Source: Burkholderia sp. GAS332 (lineage in GTDB: Bacteria; Pseudomonadota; Gammaproteobacteria; Burkholderiales; Burkholderiaceae). From it: DNA of 64,000 nt. Position numbers and translations under genes: made by a program. The stretch lies in contig FSRV01000001.1 of assembly GCA_900142905.1 (NCBI GenBank), forward strand, positions 62,001 to 126,000. The letters are read 5' to 3'. This document shows positions 45,937 through 55,067 of the stretch, piece by piece. Numbering within the stretch: position 1 is the first letter of the stretch; every line of letters begins with the position of its first letter. Under the pieces are notes generated by a model. The model was not told the DNA's origin. It saw only the letters and a program-made list of their open reading frames with translations, and searched no databases.

Positions 45937-45940
45937 AACG

Positions 45941-45982
45941 CGGGCTGCCTGAGTTGAACGTCTGTTAACTCAATGCAGCCCG
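45941..45982. terminator. Long imperfect hairpin between the SET gene and the sensor kinase
   Basis: Outer stem CGGGCTGC/GCAGCCCG and inner stem GAGTT/AACTC. Located between convergent genes, no U run; probably a shared transcript end. Confidence 0.5.
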
Positions 45983-45998
45983 TTGATCCACTGCAGAG

Positions 45999-47501
45999 TC
46001 ACATATCGATCGGCGCCGAGTGCGCCGATTTTTTTGCTGGGCGCCGTGTCTCGGGGTCGACGTCGTACTGAACGCTGGTCGGCATCAGCGGAATACGCAC
46101 GATAAAGCGCGCCCCGCCTTCCGGTGCATCTTCGTAATGCACACTGCCGTGATGCAGCACCATGATGTCGTGGACAATCGCAAGACCGAGACCGGCACCG
46201 CTATCCACGCCGGCCTCACTCTGACCGTCGCCACGGAAGAACCGTTTGAACAGGTCGGCTTGCTGCGCGAGCGGCACGCCTGGCCCATTGTCTTCCACGA
46301 TGATCTCGGCCATGCGCACCTCGTCGATCACGGTTTGCGACACGGTCACGGTAATGCGGCCGCCATCGAAGCGCGACGGCGGCACATACTTGAGCGCGTT
46401 ATCCAGCAGATTGGCGATCACTTCGTGCAGCAGCACCGGATTGCCGCGCGCCATCAGGGGGTGATCGTTGGCCGGATCGTCGAGGCGCTGGAAGCCGAGG
46501 TCGACGTGGAAAGTCAACGCGCGCGGCACCCATTCCGCACCTGTATCGAAAGCGAGTGCGGCCATATCCACGTTGACGAAACGTGCCGCCTGTTCGCCCG
46601 GCTCCGCGCGCGCAAGCGAAAGCAACTGGTTCGACAGCCGCACGGCGCGATCGGCCGCAGCGCGCAATTCACGGACCGCGTTGAGCGTCTGCTGCGGGTC
46701 GCGTGCGGTTGCGGCTTGCTCTGCATGCAGCTTGACGGCGGTGAGCGGCGTGCGCAGTTGATGCGCCGCGTCGGCGATAAATTTGCGCTGGCCGTCGAGG
46801 GCGGTTTTCAGGCGGTCGAGCAGCGCGTTCAACGCGCCGGTGAGCGGCCGGATCTCAACCGGAACATAGGTTTCGTCGACAGGTTCAAGCGACGTATGCG
46901 TTTGCCTGTTCAATGAATCCGCGAGATCGGTCAGCGGATTGAGCTGTTGATTGACGACCCGCCACACGATCACCCAGCCCGCCAGCAGCAGCAACAGCAG
47001 CGGCATCATGATCGCGACCAGAAACTCGGCGGCGATCTGAAATCGGTGATGTACCGGTTGACCCACTTCGACGACGATTGGATTGCCGGTGGGCTGATCG
47101 ACGCGTACTTGGGCCACGCGCACCGTCACACCCTCGTGCTGCGTTTCGAAAACGTACGCGTAATGCATACGCCGCACGCTGGTGCCCTGCAGCGGCAGAT
47201 TGTGGTCGCCGGCGATTTCGGTGTCGCCGTTGCTGATCCGATAGACAAGTTGTTCGACCGGATCGGAGAACATGGCCTGCGCGAGCGGCGGCACCGTCAC
47301 CTTGGCATCCGGGCCGGCTATCTGGATCTGTTTGGATATCGCGGTGGCGAGATCGGCGAGCGACCGGTCAACCACGTGCTGGGTGTACTGCCACGCCAGC
47401 CAGTAAGCGATCAGGCCGCTCATGAGCGCGAGCAGCGAAAGGGGAGCAGCGAGGCGCCGCAGCAGCGTGCGGCGCAGACTATTGGCGGCCGGCTGGGGCA
47501 T
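45999..47501 (-). CDS. Sensor histidine kinase, TctE-like
   Basis: 500 residues from ATG 47501. Membrane helices at about 20-42 and 170-195 bracket a periplasmic two-component sensor domain. HAMP-like linker, then the H-box ADAAHQLRTPLTAVKLHAEQ (phospho-His about residue 280), and ATPase boxes NLLDNALKYVPP, VEDNGPGVPLAQ and GAGLGLAIVHDI. Pairs with the response regulator 143 bases upstream on the same strand. TctE relatives sense tri- or dicarboxylates; the ligand is not deducible here. Confidence 0.88.
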   Translation of the reverse strand: MPQPAANSLRRTLLRRLAAPLSLLALMSGLIAYWLAWQYTQHVVDRSLADLATAISKQIQIAGPDAKVTVPPLAQAMFSDPVEQLVYRISNGDTEIAGDHNLPLQGTSVRRMHYAYVFETQHEGVTVRVAQVRVDQPTGNPIVVEVGQPVHHRFQIAAEFLVAIMMPLLLLLLAGWVIVWRVVNQQLNPLTDLADSLNRQTHTSLEPVDETYVPVEIRPLTGALNALLDRLKTALDGQRKFIADAAHQLRTPLTAVKLHAEQAATARDPQQTLNAVRELRAAADRAVRLSNQLLSLARAEPGEQAARFVNVDMAALAFDTGAEWVPRALTFHVDLGFQRLDDPANDHPLMARGNPVLLHEVIANLLDNALKYVPPSRFDGGRITVTVSQTVIDEVRMAEIIVEDNGPGVPLAQQADLFKRFFRGDGQSEAGVDSGAGLGLAIVHDIMVLHHGSVHYEDAPEGGARFIVRIPLMPTSVQYDVDPETRRPAKKSAHSAPIDM

Positions 47502-47644
47502 GATCGAACGCGTGGGAAAGAGGCAACGGCGACACGCACCGTGGCGTCGTGAAAATTCGCCGGACGCCGGCGAGTTGCGCACCGAGTGCGCGGCGCCGGC
47601 CCGGCGCCGTCAGGCCGCAACACAGGGTGCGGCCCTTGTGACGA

Positions 47645-48331
47645 TTATGCGGCCTGGCGGATTTCCTGCAACAGGTAACCGAAGCCGCGCACCGTGACGA
47701 TTTCGACACGGCAGTTTTCCAGCTTTTTACGCACCCGGTGCACATAGACTTCGATCGCGGTATCGCCGAGATCGCCGCCGAAGTGCGTCAGATGGTCTTG
47801 CAGCTGAGCCTTGCTGACAACACGGCCGTGGCGCAGCAGCAGCATTTCGAGCACGGCGAATTCACGCGGCGACAGTTCGAGCGGTTTGTCGTCATTGAAA
47901 ATGCGGCGATCGACGCCTGACAGACGCACACCGCCCAGCGACACTTCCGGACGCGGCATATCGCCGTGCGGACCGCTGCGGCGCATGACCGCACGGATGC
48001 GCGCTTCGAGTTCGGTCGGCTCGAACGGCTTCAGCATGTAGTCGTCCGCGCCGGAATTCAGGCCTTGCACGCGGTCGTTCAACTCGTCGCGCGCGGTGAG
48101 GATGATCACCGGCGTGTGACGATTGCTCTGACGGAAGCGCGCGAGCAGCGTCATACCGTCGATACCGGGCAGGCCCAGATCGAGGATCACCAGTTCGTGG
48201 CGGTTTTGGGTGAGGGCCTGTTCGGCGAAAATGCCGTCATGGACCATGTCGACGGTGAAGCCGGCTTGTTCGAGACTGCTTTGGATGCCGCGTGCGATGG
48301 GGCGGTCATCTTCGATCAGAAGGAGTCGCAT
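47645..48331 (-). CDS. OmpR-family response regulator, TctD-like
   Basis: 228 residues. Receiver domain with acidic pocket LIEDD, phospho-acceptor Asp in LVILDLGLPGIDG (about residue 51) and Lys in MLKPFEP. C-terminal winged helix (ELSPREFAVLEMLLLRHGRV to EVYVHRVRKKLE). First gene of the two-component pair. No tctCBA transporter is adjacent, so the regulated genes are elsewhere. Confidence 0.92.
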   Translation of the reverse strand: MRLLLIEDDRPIARGIQSSLEQAGFTVDMVHDGIFAEQALTQNRHELVILDLGLPGIDGMTLLARFRQSNRHTPVIILTARDELNDRVQGLNSGADDYMLKPFEPTELEARIRAVMRRSGPHGDMPRPEVSLGGVRLSGVDRRIFNDDKPLELSPREFAVLEMLLLRHGRVVSKAQLQDHLTHFGGDLGDTAIEVYVHRVRKKLENCRVEIVTVRGFGYLLQEIRQAA

Positions 48332-48493
48332 GGATTTCGCTCAAGTACAATGGGTTTAGGCGTTTGGGCAAGCGGTTCGCCGGAGCGCCTGCTGCACAGG
48401 CAGCGTGCGGCATGGTCATGCCGAACTGGCACGAAGCGACCACGAAGCAGCTATCGAGCAGCGCTAATGCGGCCAACGAGCGATCACGAAGTC

Positions 48494-48718
48494 ATGTCCG
48501 AGATAACGATTCACGAACTGGAAGCCGCGATCAACTTCTGGCGCGCCCGCTCACCTTCAAGCGGCGACGAACTCGTTCTGTGCAAGGAGGCAAGCGCGCT
48601 CTCCAAGCCGTATGCGCTGATGATTGTACAGCGTCAGCAGACGCTATCGCCGGAACGTTTAGACGGGATTGCCAAGCAAGCGTGGGATTCTTACGTGTGC
48701 CTTAATAATAACCTGTAG
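48494..48718 (+). CDS. DUF3717 family protein
   Basis: 74 residues: ITIHELEAAINFWRARSP, GDELVLCKEASALSKPYALM and LDGIAKQAWDSY match the small Burkholderiales DUF3717 family. An ATG at 48467 would add nine residues, and neither start has a good ribosome site. Function unknown. Divergent from the response-regulator gene. Confidence 0.75.
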   Translation: MSEITIHELEAAINFWRARSPSSGDELVLCKEASALSKPYALMIVQRQQTLSPERLDGIAKQAWDSYVCLNNNL

Positions 48719-48813
48719 AACTGAAGGTTTGGGCCACAGATTGCCTGCAATGTCCTTTCATTTTCGCCAAATCGTTCGATACCGGGGTGCATTAGTGCAC
48801 CTGAGCGCTTGTA

Positions 48814-49104
48814 TTACGCGGTAATACTGTCGATAAATCGTGCCAATTTGATGTCCCGCTCGGTCAAACCATTGGCCTCATGCGTCGACAGCGTGATCTC
48901 CACCTTGTTGTACACGTTGAACCATTCCGGGTGGTGGTCCATCTCCTGTGCCTTGATCGCGACACGCGTCATGAAGCCGAACGCTTCGTTGAAGTCGGCG
49001 AATTTGAAGTGGCGCTGGATCGCGTCGCGGCCTGCCACGGCTTGCCAGCCGCGCAGTTCGGCGACCTGCGTGGCGCGTTCTTCGGAAGTCAGTTTGTTAA
49101 TCAT
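48814..49104 (-). CDS. phhB: Pterin-4a-carbinolamine dehydratase
   Basis: 96 residues. The active-site block [20 protein letters not shown] and [14 protein letters not shown] match PhhB/PCD. It recycles the pterin cofactor of phenylalanine hydroxylase and lies about 100 bases after phhA on the same strand. Confidence 0.93.
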   Translation of the reverse strand: MINKLTSEERATQVAELRGWQAVAGRDAIQRHFKFADFNEAFGFMTRVAIKAQEMDHHPEWFNVYNKVEITLSTHEANGLTERDIKLARFIDSITA

Positions 49105-49207
49105 GGTGCACCCTCGTTGATCTGAACAGGCACGCCGACGGGCGTGCGTATCCGCTATTTTTTCACGGATGCCGACGGCCTGCTGTCGGCCGATTCAGCT
49201 TTGGTTG

Positions 49208-50098
49208 TCAGATATCGCCGTCGGTCTGCCAGCCTTCCTGCGAGCCGCGCGTGATGACGCGATCGTGTCTGAGCACGTCGCCGGCCGCGAACGCCGGTTC
49301 CGCGGCCAGTTTGGCCAGGAGCGGCGCGAAGTCGGTTTGCGCGACGCCGAACAATTGTGTGAAGTCGTCGATCACGAAGTAGGTTTTCTGGAACGTGTCG
49401 ATGCGGTAACGCGTGCGCATCACGCGTTCGAGGTCGAAGCCGAGCCGGTTCGGCGCCGCGCTTTGCTGGCTGTAGAGCGTCTCGCCTTTGCTCGAGACGA
49501 TGCCCGCGCCGTAGATCTTCACACCATTCGGACTCGCCGCGTCGCGGATCAGGCCGAATTCGACTGTGTACCAATAGAGCCGCGCGAGTAGCGGCAGGGC
49601 GCCGGCATCATTGGCGGCGAGCGCGGCGCGGCCGTACGCGTGCATATAGTCCGCAAACACCGGATTGATCAGCAGCGGCACGTGGCCGAACAGATCGTGA
49701 AAGCAGTCCGGTTCCTGCAAATAATCGAGCTGGTCGGGGCGGCGCATCCACCATGTCACCGGAAAGCGGCGGTTCGCCAGATGGTCGAAGAACACCTGGT
49801 CGGGCACGAGTCCGGGCACGGCGACGATTTGCCAGCCGGTCGCGGGCGTCAACTTGGCGTTGATGTCGTCGAAAGAGGGCACGCGGTCGGGCGGCATGCC
49901 GATGCAGTCGACGCCTGCCAGAAACTCATCGCACACGCGGCCCTTGAGCAGTGCGGTCTGGCGTGCATAAAGCTGCTGCCATACAGCGTGGTCGACCGCG
50001 CCATATCGTTCAGTTGGCTGGTCGATGGTGAAATCGGCGCGGGTTTCGAGGCCGGCGTCGAATTGCTCTTTGAGTTTGGCGGTGTTGGCTGTGGACAT
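49208..50098 (-). CDS. phhA: Phenylalanine-4-hydroxylase
   Basis: 296 residues, bacterial monodomain type without the regulatory domain. Iron ligands visible: two His in CFHDLFGHVPLL and Glu in WYTVEFGL. The pterin/Phe pocket block TPATGWQIVAVPGLVPD is present. Converts phenylalanine to tyrosine. Transcribed away from an AsnC-type regulator with a shared 118-base control region. Confidence 0.95.
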   Translation of the reverse strand: MSTANTAKLKEQFDAGLETRADFTIDQPTERYGAVDHAVWQQLYARQTALLKGRVCDEFLAGVDCIGMPPDRVPSFDDINAKLTPATGWQIVAVPGLVPDQVFFDHLANRRFPVTWWMRRPDQLDYLQEPDCFHDLFGHVPLLINPVFADYMHAYGRAALAANDAGALPLLARLYWYTVEFGLIRDAASPNGVKIYGAGIVSSKGETLYSQQSAAPNRLGFDLERVMRTRYRIDTFQKTYFVIDDFTQLFGVAQTDFAPLLAKLAAEPAFAAGDVLRHDRVITRGSQEGWQTDGDI

Positions 50099-50200
50099 GT
50101 CGCTGCGCGTTCTACGGTGACTGCGGGTTGAAACGGTGATGCAAGTGTAGAGCGGCGGGCGCGCGGAAAGGGCGCAATGATGGCGTTACGGAGGATAGAT

Positions 50201-50217
50201 ATGCAATAATCGTGCAT
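50201..50217. promoter_or_regulatory. Candidate Lrp/AsnC operator between phhA and its regulator
   Basis: Inverted repeat ATGCA-N7-TGCAT in an AT-rich patch, 30 bases before the regulator's ATG at 50247 and about 100 before phhA. Suits autoregulation plus control of phhAB. Confidence 0.45.
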
Positions 50218-50246
50218 TGATTACGGATTTGATGCGGATATTGATC

Positions 50247-50738
50247 ATGTTAGAACTCGATCACTTCGATCTCGCGCTGCTGGACGTTCTACAGCGCTTT
50301 GGCCGGGCCACGCATCAGCAATTGGCTGAGCAGGTGCCGCTGTCGCCGTCGCAGATTGGGCGGCGCTTGCAGCGGTTGGAGCAGATCGGTGTGGTGGACG
50401 GCTATCGCGTCGTACTGCGCCAGGAAAAACTCGGGCTCGGCGTGACGGCTTTTACGAGCCTGAAATTGAAGCATCACGGCGACTCGATCATCGAGCAATT
50501 CCAGCAACAGATCGACGTGCTGCCGGAAGTACTGGAATGCCACGCGGTGGTCGGCGACGCCGATTATCTGCTGCGCATCGTCGCGCCCGATCTGAACTAT
50601 CTCTCGACGTTCGTGATGAAGAAGCTGATGCGTGTGCCGGGCGTGGACAGCGTGCGCTCCAATATCGTGTTGACCACGTTCAAGCGCAATGGACCGTTGC
50701 CGCTCGGCCATCTGTCGCCGGGGGCGGCCGCCGCTTGA
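50247..50738 (+). CDS. Lrp/AsnC-family regulator, probably of phhAB
   Basis: 163 residues from ATG 50247 (MLELDHFDLALLDVLQRFGR); starts at 50232 or 50217 are possible. N-terminal helix-turn-helix (ATHQQLAEQVPLSPSQIGRR) and C-terminal RAM ligand domain (CHAVVGDADYLLRIVAPD). Its divergent position suggests that it takes the place of the unrelated PhhR of Pseudomonas, sensing aromatic amino acids. Confidence 0.85.
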   Translation: MLELDHFDLALLDVLQRFGRATHQQLAEQVPLSPSQIGRRLQRLEQIGVVDGYRVVLRQEKLGLGVTAFTSLKLKHHGDSIIEQFQQQIDVLPEVLECHAVVGDADYLLRIVAPDLNYLSTFVMKKLMRVPGVDSVRSNIVLTTFKRNGPLPLGHLSPGAAAA

Positions 50739-50828
50739 TGCGGCGGCTTCGCGGCCTTTCGGGCGTTTCGGGTTTGTGGGGGCCGCTGTTCCCGGATTGA
50801 TTGGGCCGCGATCCGCGATGCTTAAGTT

Positions 50829-51365
50829 TTACGCCGCTTGCTTCGGTTCGCTGTCCGGGCTCAGCAAATCGACGTAGGCCACCGCCACCAGATCCGATTC
50901 CGGCACGCCGAGGGTCGCGAACATCGCGTGCGCTTCGGCGTGGCCGCTTTCTTCGTCGTCGTCCTGAGCTAGCACGACTTCGAGCTCGACGAAGTCGCCG
51001 AGACCGTCGACGCGGTCCAGATGAATCCGCGTACGGCCCGTCAGATAAACGTGACGTTCCTTCGTGACGATGCCGCGCGTGGTCAGCGCCGTGGCGAGCA
51101 ACGAGTGCATCGCTTCAGGGTTGGTCACCGGGCTGCGCGTGTAGTACGAAGCCTTGGGGCCGTCGCGGTCGTCGCGCTGATAGAAGATCAGTTCGGCCGG
51201 TGTGCCGTCGTCGAACTGGCGCAGCTTCAGGCGGCCACGCGGCACATCGTAGAAAAAGTCCTGCTGGCGAAAGATCAGCGGCGCGTCCGGCGCGAGCTTC
51301 GCGGCGCGTTCGCGCAGTTGTTCGAAATGCTGGGCGCGGGCTTTGATTTCAATGTTGCGTGCCAT
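50829..51365 (-). CDS. CYTH-domain protein (class IV cyclase / triphosphatase superfamily)
   Basis: 178 residues from ATG 51365 with AGGAG upstream. The N-terminal motif NIEIKAR replaces the first Glu of the classical ExExK. Tunnel residues follow in DFFYDVPRGRLKLRQ, AELIFYQR and RTRIHLDRVDGLGDFVELE. Related proteins hydrolyse triphosphates (thiamine triphosphate, inorganic triphosphate) or make cAMP; the substrate is undetermined. Confidence 0.85.
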   Translation of the reverse strand: MARNIEIKARAQHFEQLRERAAKLAPDAPLIFRQQDFFYDVPRGRLKLRQFDDGTPAELIFYQRDDRDGPKASYYTRSPVTNPEAMHSLLATALTTRGIVTKERHVYLTGRTRIHLDRVDGLGDFVELEVVLAQDDDEESGHAEAHAMFATLGVPESDLVAVAYVDLLSPDSEPKQAA

Positions 51366-51707
51366 GTCAGGCTCCTGTCGAAGGATGGCGTGGTCGGCGG
51401 CTTCCGGTGTTGCCGGGGCGAAGCTGCCGGGAAGGACAAAAACAGACGGAACAAAACGATGCGGAGCCGGCGCGTGAGCGCGAACCCCCAATCTAACAAA
51501 AAGCGCGTGACGATGTCGTTTCAGATGCCGGGGCCGACGACGATGACCTGTCGATGGGACTCGCGCCGACGACCGCCAGGGGGATCGGCGCGACCGTTCT
51601 GCACGGCACGGCCAGCGAGCATGACCCGCGGCCGCACGCTGGGCGGCTGTCATGAGAGCGGCTCATATCGCTCCCGTTTTGCCCGCAGGCATGCCTTCAT
51701 GCCGCGC
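51366..51707. other. Intergenic region with no recognised feature
   Basis: 342 bases between the CYTH gene and the LysR gene (both leftward). GC-rich, with open frames on both strands that show no similarity or ribosome sites. It should contain the CYTH promoter, but I cannot point to one. Confidence 0.4.
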
Positions 51708-52607
51708 TCATGTCGCCCATTGCTGCTCGATCAGCTTCAACGCTGCGGCAATCGCCGGTTCGTCCTTGCGCGCGGCCAGCGTAATGAAGCTGAGCTGGGT
51801 CGGCACGGTGACGCCTTCCACGATGGTCAACGCGTGCGCATGCGCTTCGGCGATCGCCGTGGCATCGCGCGCGAGCGTCAGACCGACGCCTGATTTGACC
51901 AGATCGAGCATGGACGGCTCCTGATCCACTTCCGCCACCTTAACCGGTTTTACGCCGGCTTCGTCGAAGCAGCGCGACAACAATCTATTGTGGGCGGACG
52001 CAGGCGGCGTCCAGATCCAGGGCAGCGCGGCGAGCGAACGCCAGTCGCGCGCGCCTTTCACGCGGTCTTTCCAGCCGGCTGGCGCCAGCACGCGGTACTG
52101 GAAGTGGGTGAGCGTGAGGGCGTGGAAGGCGGCGACGTCGCGCGTATCGTCGTCGGACGGCAGGCCGATGTAGTAGCCGACATCCAGTTCGCCGGCGCGA
52201 ACCTGCTCCAGCACCCAGCCCGACATGCCGTGGCGCAATGCCGTTTCGATGTGCGGCCAGGTTTCCACCAGTTGCTTGAGAAAGCCGCCGAGGCGCAGAA
52301 AAGCCGGGTCGAGAATCGTACCGATCCGCAATCGACCGCGCACTTCGTGGCGCAGCGCCGCCGCCGCACGCTGCACGTCGCTCGCGGCGCCCAGCGCACG
52401 TTCGGCATGAGGCAGCAGGGCCTGACCGTCGCGTGTCAGCGAAAGCCCGTGCGAGGTCCGCGTGAACAGCGTCACGCCAAGCGTCTCCTGCAAATGTTTG
52501 ATTTGCAGGCTGACGGCGGGTTGGGTCAGGTGAAGCTGCACCGCGGCACGCGTGAGGTTGCCCTCGCGTGCGACGGTGACGAACGCCCGTAGCAGAGTCA
52601 GATCCAT
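51708..52607 (-). CDS. LysR-family regulator next to mmsA
   Basis: 299 residues. Helix-turn-helix at about 1-60 (FVTVAREGNLTRAAVQLHLT, QPAVSLQIKHLQETLG). The effector domain starts near GRLRIGTILDPAFLR. Divergent from mmsA with 133 bases between them, so it probably controls that gene; inducer unknown. Confidence 0.87.
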   Translation of the reverse strand: MDLTLLRAFVTVAREGNLTRAAVQLHLTQPAVSLQIKHLQETLGVTLFTRTSHGLSLTRDGQALLPHAERALGAASDVQRAAAALRHEVRGRLRIGTILDPAFLRLGGFLKQLVETWPHIETALRHGMSGWVLEQVRAGELDVGYYIGLPSDDDTRDVAAFHALTLTHFQYRVLAPAGWKDRVKGARDWRSLAALPWIWTPPASAHNRLLSRCFDEAGVKPVKVAEVDQEPSMLDLVKSGVGLTLARDATAIAEAHAHALTIVEGVTVPTQLSFITLAARKDEPAIAAALKLIEQQWAT

Positions 52608-52740
52608 ATCCTGATATTAGCTCGGCTTATAGCGCAGTTGAGCATTACTCATTGGATTTGTCGCCCCGAAGCGCCGTACGCTTGCGTTCATCACGCCGTG
52701 TGCGGTGGGCGGAAGACATTCATAGGAAGAGGACACGAAG

Positions 52741-54279
52741 ATGAGCGAGACATATCAGGACGAGGCCGTCCGGAACGAGACGAGCGCACGCGCGCTGACG
52801 CATTTCATTAACGGCAAGACGATCGAAGGCACGAGCGGCCGTTTCGGTGACGTCTTCAATCCTGCGCTTGGCAGCGTGAGCGCACGCGTGCCGCTGGCGA
52901 GCGTCGCTGAAGTGGACGCGGCGGTCGCCGCTGCCAATGCTGCGTTTCCTGCGTGGAGCGAGACCGCGCCGATCAAGCGGGCGCGCGTGCTGTTCAAGTT
53001 CAAGGAATTGCTCGACCGTCACCATGACGAACTGGCGGAGTTGATTACACGTGAGCACGGCAAGGTGTTTTCGGATGCGAAGGGCGAGGTGATGCGCGGC
53101 ATCGAGATCGTCGAGTTCGCGTGCGGCATTCCGAATCTGCTGAAGACCGACTTCACTGACCAGATCGGCGGTGGCATTGACAACTGGAATTTGCGTCAGC
53201 CGCTGGGTGTGGTGGCTGGCATTACGCCGTTTAATTTCCCGATGATGGTGCCGTGCTGGATGTTCCCGGTGGCGATCGCATGCGGCAACACGTTCGTGCT
53301 GAAGCCGTCAGAGCGGGATCCGTCCACCGCGAATCGATTGGCTGAGCTGCTGAAAGAAGCCGGATTGCCGGATGGCGTGTTCAACGTTGTGCATGGCGAC
53401 AAGGTGGCGGTGGATGCGTTGCTCGTACATCCCGAGGTGAGTGCGTTGTCGTTTGTTGGTTCGACGCCGATTGCCGAGTACATCTATACGGAAGGCACGA
53501 AGCACGGCAAGCGCGTGCAGGCTTTGGGCGGTGCGAAGAATCACCTCGTGGTGATGCCGGATGCGGATCTCGATCAGGCTGTCGATGCGTTGATTGGTGC
53601 TGCCTACGGTTCCGCTGGCGAGCGGTGTATGGCGATTTCGGTGGCGGTTGCGGTGGGGCATATTGCAGATGAATTGATTGAGCGACTGACGCCGCGGGTG
53701 AAGAGCCTGAAGATTTTGAATGGCATGGAATCGGAAGCCGAGATGGGGCCGTTGGTGACGGCGGCGCATCGCGAGAAAGTGACGGGTTACATTGATGCCG
53801 GCATTGCGGCGGGTGCGAAGCTGGTTGTCGATGGGCGTGGCCATCAGGTGGCCGGGCATGAGAAGGGGTTCTTTCTCGGTGGCACGTTGTTCGACGATGT
53901 CTCGACCGATATGAAGATTTATCGTGAGGAGATTTTTGGTCCGGTGCTGTGTGTTGTGAGGGTGCCGGATTTTGCTTCTGCTGTTGAACTGATTAACGCT
54001 AACGAGTTTGCTAATGGGGTCGCGTTGTTTACCTCCGATGGCGGGGTGGCTCGGGCTTTTTCGCGGCAGATCCAGATTGGGATGGTGGGGATTAATGTGC
54101 CGATTCCTGTGCCGATGGCTTGGCATTCTTTTGGTGGGTGGAAGAGGTCTCTCTTCGGGGATCATCATGCCTACGGCGAAGAGGGGGTTCGGTTTTATAC
54201 GCGGTATAAGAGCATCATGCAGAGGTGGCCCGATAGCATCGGGAAGGGGGCTGAGTTCACTATGCCTGTGGCGAAATAG
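52741..54279 (+). CDS. mmsA: Methylmalonate-semialdehyde dehydrogenase (CoA-acylating)
   Basis: 512 residues, aldehyde-dehydrogenase superfamily. Catalytic Cys in [17 protein letters not shown] (about residue 300), NAD-binding region [18 protein letters not shown], and the MmsA C-terminus [20 protein letters not shown]. Oxidises methylmalonate semialdehyde to propionyl-CoA in valine, thymine or inositol breakdown. The last ~900 bases change from C/G-ending to T/G-ending codons, increasingly toward the stop, which lies about a dozen bases from repeat copy D. The protein itself looks intact. Confidence 0.93.
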   Translation: MSETYQDEAVRNETSARALTHFINGKTIEGTSGRFGDVFNPALGSVSARVPLASVAEVDAAVAAANAAFPAWSETAPIKRARVLFKFKELLDRHHDELAELITREHGKVFSDAKGEVMRGIEIVEFACGIPNLLKTDFTDQIGGGIDNWNLRQPLGVVAGITPFNFPMMVPCWMFPVAIACGNTFVLKPSERDPSTANRLAELLKEAGLPDGVFNVVHGDKVAVDALLVHPEVSALSFVGSTPIAEYIYTEGTKHGKRVQALGGAKNHLVVMPDADLDQAVDALIGAAYGSAGERCMAISVAVAVGHIADELIERLTPRVKSLKILNGMESEAEMGPLVTAAHREKVTGYIDAGIAAGAKLVVDGRGHQVAGHEKGFFLGGTLFDDVSTDMKIYREEIFGPVLCVVRVPDFASAVELINANEFANGVALFTSDGGVARAFSRQIQIGMVGINVPIPVPMAWHSFGGWKRSLFGDHHAYGEEGVRFYTRYKSIMQRWPDSIGKGAEFTMPVAK

Positions 54280-54291
54280 GTTTTTGGTTTT

Positions 54292-54472
54292 TTGCCTGCG
54301 AGGCGCTTAGTGTCTGTGCTTTTTGGGTTTTGGCGTTTTCTTGAGGTGTTTGGATGGTCAGGGCTTGTTCGGGTGTTTGCCTATGGCGTTGGCCTTTCCT
54401 TGATTTGTTATTGGTCTATTAGCGTTGCCCCTGTGCGGGGCGGCACTTACTTTCTTTGCCGCCGCCCCTCCA
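54292..54472 (-). repeat. Dispersed repeat, copy D, left part
   Basis: Inverted orientation. The tail end (TTGCCTGCGAGGCGCTTAG) starts right after the mmsA stop, then GGCGTTGGCCTTTCCTTG, TTATTGGTCTATTAGCG, and the first arm of the hairpin CTTACTTTCTTTGCCGCCGC. Interrupted there by an IS3-family element; continues at 56117. Confidence 0.8.
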
Positions 54473-54540
54473 TGTCAGGCTAGTTGTCGCCTCACCCGAA
54501 CCGAATGATGTAAAGATGGGGGGCGGACAGCGAATGGAAG

Positions 54541-55041
54541 ATGAAACGCTATTCAGCGGAAACCCGGGAATGGGCAATCAAACAGATGATGCCGCCGTTC
54601 AATCGTGCGGTAATTGAGTTGTCAGGCGCGACGGGCATCACGACAGTGACGCTACGCAGCTGGCGGCAAAGCGCAAGACAGGCAGGGGAATTCATGCCGG
54701 GCAATGGCAAAACGGGCGATCGATGGTCAAGCGCCGACAAGTTCAGGGCGGTGCTGGAGACGGCGCCGCTCAGCGAGATTGAGACTTCACAGTACTGCCG
54801 TAGCAAGGGCATTTATCCTGAGCAGATCCGGCAGTGGCGCGAGGCATGCGAGCAGGCCAACGGCGCGCCTGAGCCGAAGCTGACGGCGGCGCAGCGCAAT
54901 GAAGCGAAGGCTGCCCAAAAACGCATCCGGGAGCTGGAGCGCCAGCTCAAGCGCGCGGATGCTGCACGTGCGGAGGCGGCGGCGTTGCTGAATCTGCGAA
55001 AAAAAGCCGACGCGATCTGGGGCAAGGAAGAGGAAGACTGA
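54541..55041 (+). CDS. IS3-family transposase OrfA
   Basis: 166 residues, DNA-binding helix-turn-helix part (TGITTVTLRSWRQSAR and a second HTH QYCRSKGIYPEQIRQWREAC) with a leucine-zipper-like C-terminus (RIRELERQLKRADAARAE). Near its 3' end a run of seven A (CGAAAAAAAGCC, about 55005) allows a -1 shift into the frame that leads to OrfB. Confidence 0.88.
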   Translation: MKRYSAETREWAIKQMMPPFNRAVIELSGATGITTVTLRSWRQSARQAGEFMPGNGKTGDRWSSADKFRAVLETAPLSEIETSQYCRSKGIYPEQIRQWREACEQANGAPEPKLTAAQRNEAKAAQKRIRELERQLKRADAARAEAAALLNLRKKADAIWGKEEED

Positions 55042-55067
55042 TCAGCAGCCCGGATCGCGATGAAGCC

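Noticed and set aside
47966..48718. 250-codon + strand frame ending with the DUF3717 protein
   Set aside because: Most of it is antisense to the response regulator; only the last ~75 codons match a protein family.
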